Below, piece after piece: positions 63,345 through 64,000 of a stretch of DNA of 64,000 nucleotides. The notes beneath the pieces were generated by a model. It was not told the origin of the DNA and did no database searches. It saw only the letters and a list, made by a program, of their open reading frames with translations. How positions within the stretch are numbered: the stretch's first letter is position 1; each line of letters opens with the position of its first letter. The translations under genes were made by a program, and so were the position numbers. The stretch covers positions 29,335,501-29,399,500 of the forward strand of contig NC_088330.1 of NCBI RefSeq assembly GCF_036884655.1, read 5' to 3'. The stretch is from Musa acuminata AAA Group. Taxonomy: Eukaryota; Streptophyta; Magnoliopsida; Zingiberales; Musaceae.

Positions 63345-64000
63345 TGACACAGGGGTGCCTAATTTACTACAATCAGCTCGTGTAAATCTTGCTGATCCTA
63401 TGGTATTCTCTACAGCTCACAATGCTTGTCCCACACCCTTTAATCTTGACCTCTCAAATGTGATAGCTCATAAGCCAAATGAGTTGCAAGCTCATTTTCC
63501 AAACCTGCAAATGTCCCAACTGAATAGCTTGAATTGATTGCTAAAGGGTTAAGGGGTGTGCCTTTATAGGTTGAAAAAGCTTAGTCTCTTAACTTTTCAA
63601 CTGTTTCATTAATAGATGGTCTAGTGGGCAGATTCAAAGGGAGAGTTAATTCATCTTATCTTCAGGACCAAGGAATGCATTAAAGAACTTTGTTATTAGC
63701 TGCAAAGTAATAAATTGCAAAGTAATAAATTTCATAGTTCCCTATACATGAAGAGTTGTTTCATGTGCTAGTATTTATTTTGGTGTTTTAAAGTTAGAAA
63801 CAGTTCATAATCTGATTGTATTTGATAGAAACTCTTTGAGTTCTCTCTTTTAACTATGTATCTCTTTGGTTTACCATAGAGGAGTAGATTTAGTCTCTGT
63901 ATCTCTTGGATATTTCCTTGAGTGATGAGTTTTTTTAAAAGTTATGTATCCTTGTTTAATTATCTTTAGGGTGGTGAGTTTCTATATCTCTTTGTGATTT
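63345..64000 (+). repeat. 3' LTR of the right-hand gypsy (incomplete at window end)
   Basis: It begins TGACACAGGGGTGCC directly after the polypurine tract. The polyprotein reading frame continues into it and stops at 63,537. A short local duplication (GCAAAGTAATAAATT, 63,702-63,730) distinguishes it from the 5' LTR. Confidence 0.85.

Larger units (their letters stand above)
58351..64000 (+). mobile_element. Ty3/gypsy retrotransposon, nearly complete, right LTR cut by window end
   Basis: The 5' LTR is 58,351 to about 59,092, followed by a decayed primer site TAGTATTAAAGCTC at 59,096. Gag runs from about 59,120, with the zinc knuckle CFKCHDFGHIASDC at 60,043-60,084. A protease region lies at about 60,240-60,560. 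RT runs from about 60,800 to 61,650, with its YFDD box altered to YSNN at 61,361-61,372. RNase H is at 61,723-62,150 (FEIECDASNVGIGAVLSQEG). Integrase is at about 62,320-63,000 (HHPQTDGQ near 62,800). The integrase tail is at 63,163-63,345 (DGPFKVLKRIGKNAYKIEL, TFNMADVSPYH). The polypurine tract AGGGGAGAT precedes the 3' LTR at 63,345. Stops and frameshifts are scattered, so it cannot move by itself. Confidence 0.92.

Noticed and set aside
1..64000. CRISPR arrays, operons, tRNA or rRNA genes, phage or plasmid functions
   Set aside because: The sequence is plant nuclear in character. No regular direct-repeat/spacer pattern, cloverleaf with A and B boxes, or rRNA segments were recognised on reading.

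Overview
The window looks like nuclear DNA of a flowering plant. The evidence is spliced genes with GT..AG introns, plastid-related proteins, and dense Ty1/copia and Ty3/gypsy LTR retrotransposons. The Sirevirus LTR style, with a GGTAGTACC-like motif array and GGCCCAA-rich ends, and the overall repeat mix recall banana and its relatives (Musaceae, monocots). That assignment rests on recognition, not on a search. By rough addition about three fifths of the window is retrotransposon-derived.

Three ordinary host genes are supported. (1) A WEB-family coiled-coil gene lies on the minus strand (CDS 5,374-8,027), very similar to the Arabidopsis At5g55860 type and apparently intact at 649 codons. It probably has a non-coding first exon near 11,171-11,400. 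(2) A plastid RNA polymerase sigma-70 factor gene lies on the minus strand (25,711-36,344, five coding exons, 468 codons). Its second intron is about 8.5 kb because it holds a Tat/Ogre-like gypsy element, and that element carries a Sirevirus solo LTR. (3) A SirB1/transglutaminase-like gene lies on the plus strand (51,727-55,675 and onward). Its last exon or exons are not in the window. A gypsy element starting at 58,351 appears to sit in its last visible intron.

The rest is layered retroelement. 1-2,880: Ale-like copia remnant. 2,882-4,880: Sirevirus LTR and gag pieces in opposite orientations. 11,794-12,622: two MITE-like units. 14,235-24,700: minus-strand Sirevirus split by a plus-strand Ale copia (19,069-23,814). 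36,546-46,169: minus-strand gypsy, inserted about 200 bp upstream of the sigma-factor start codon and itself split by a Tork/Angela-like copia (37,026-41,224) that contains an inverted LTR. 46,170-49,371: AT-rich DNA with a probable LTR and a 30-bp-period repeat. 58,351-64,000: gypsy element with decayed catalytic residues.

I see no operon, CRISPR array, tRNA, rRNA or clearly new biological system. The most useful observations concern gene-transposon architecture: a possible nonsense codon avoided by a downstream splice acceptor in the sigma gene, TE insertion in its promoter and intron, a long inverted LTR pair able to form a hairpin transcript, a duplicated promoter block in one LTR, and a pol reading frame that ends inside the LTR.
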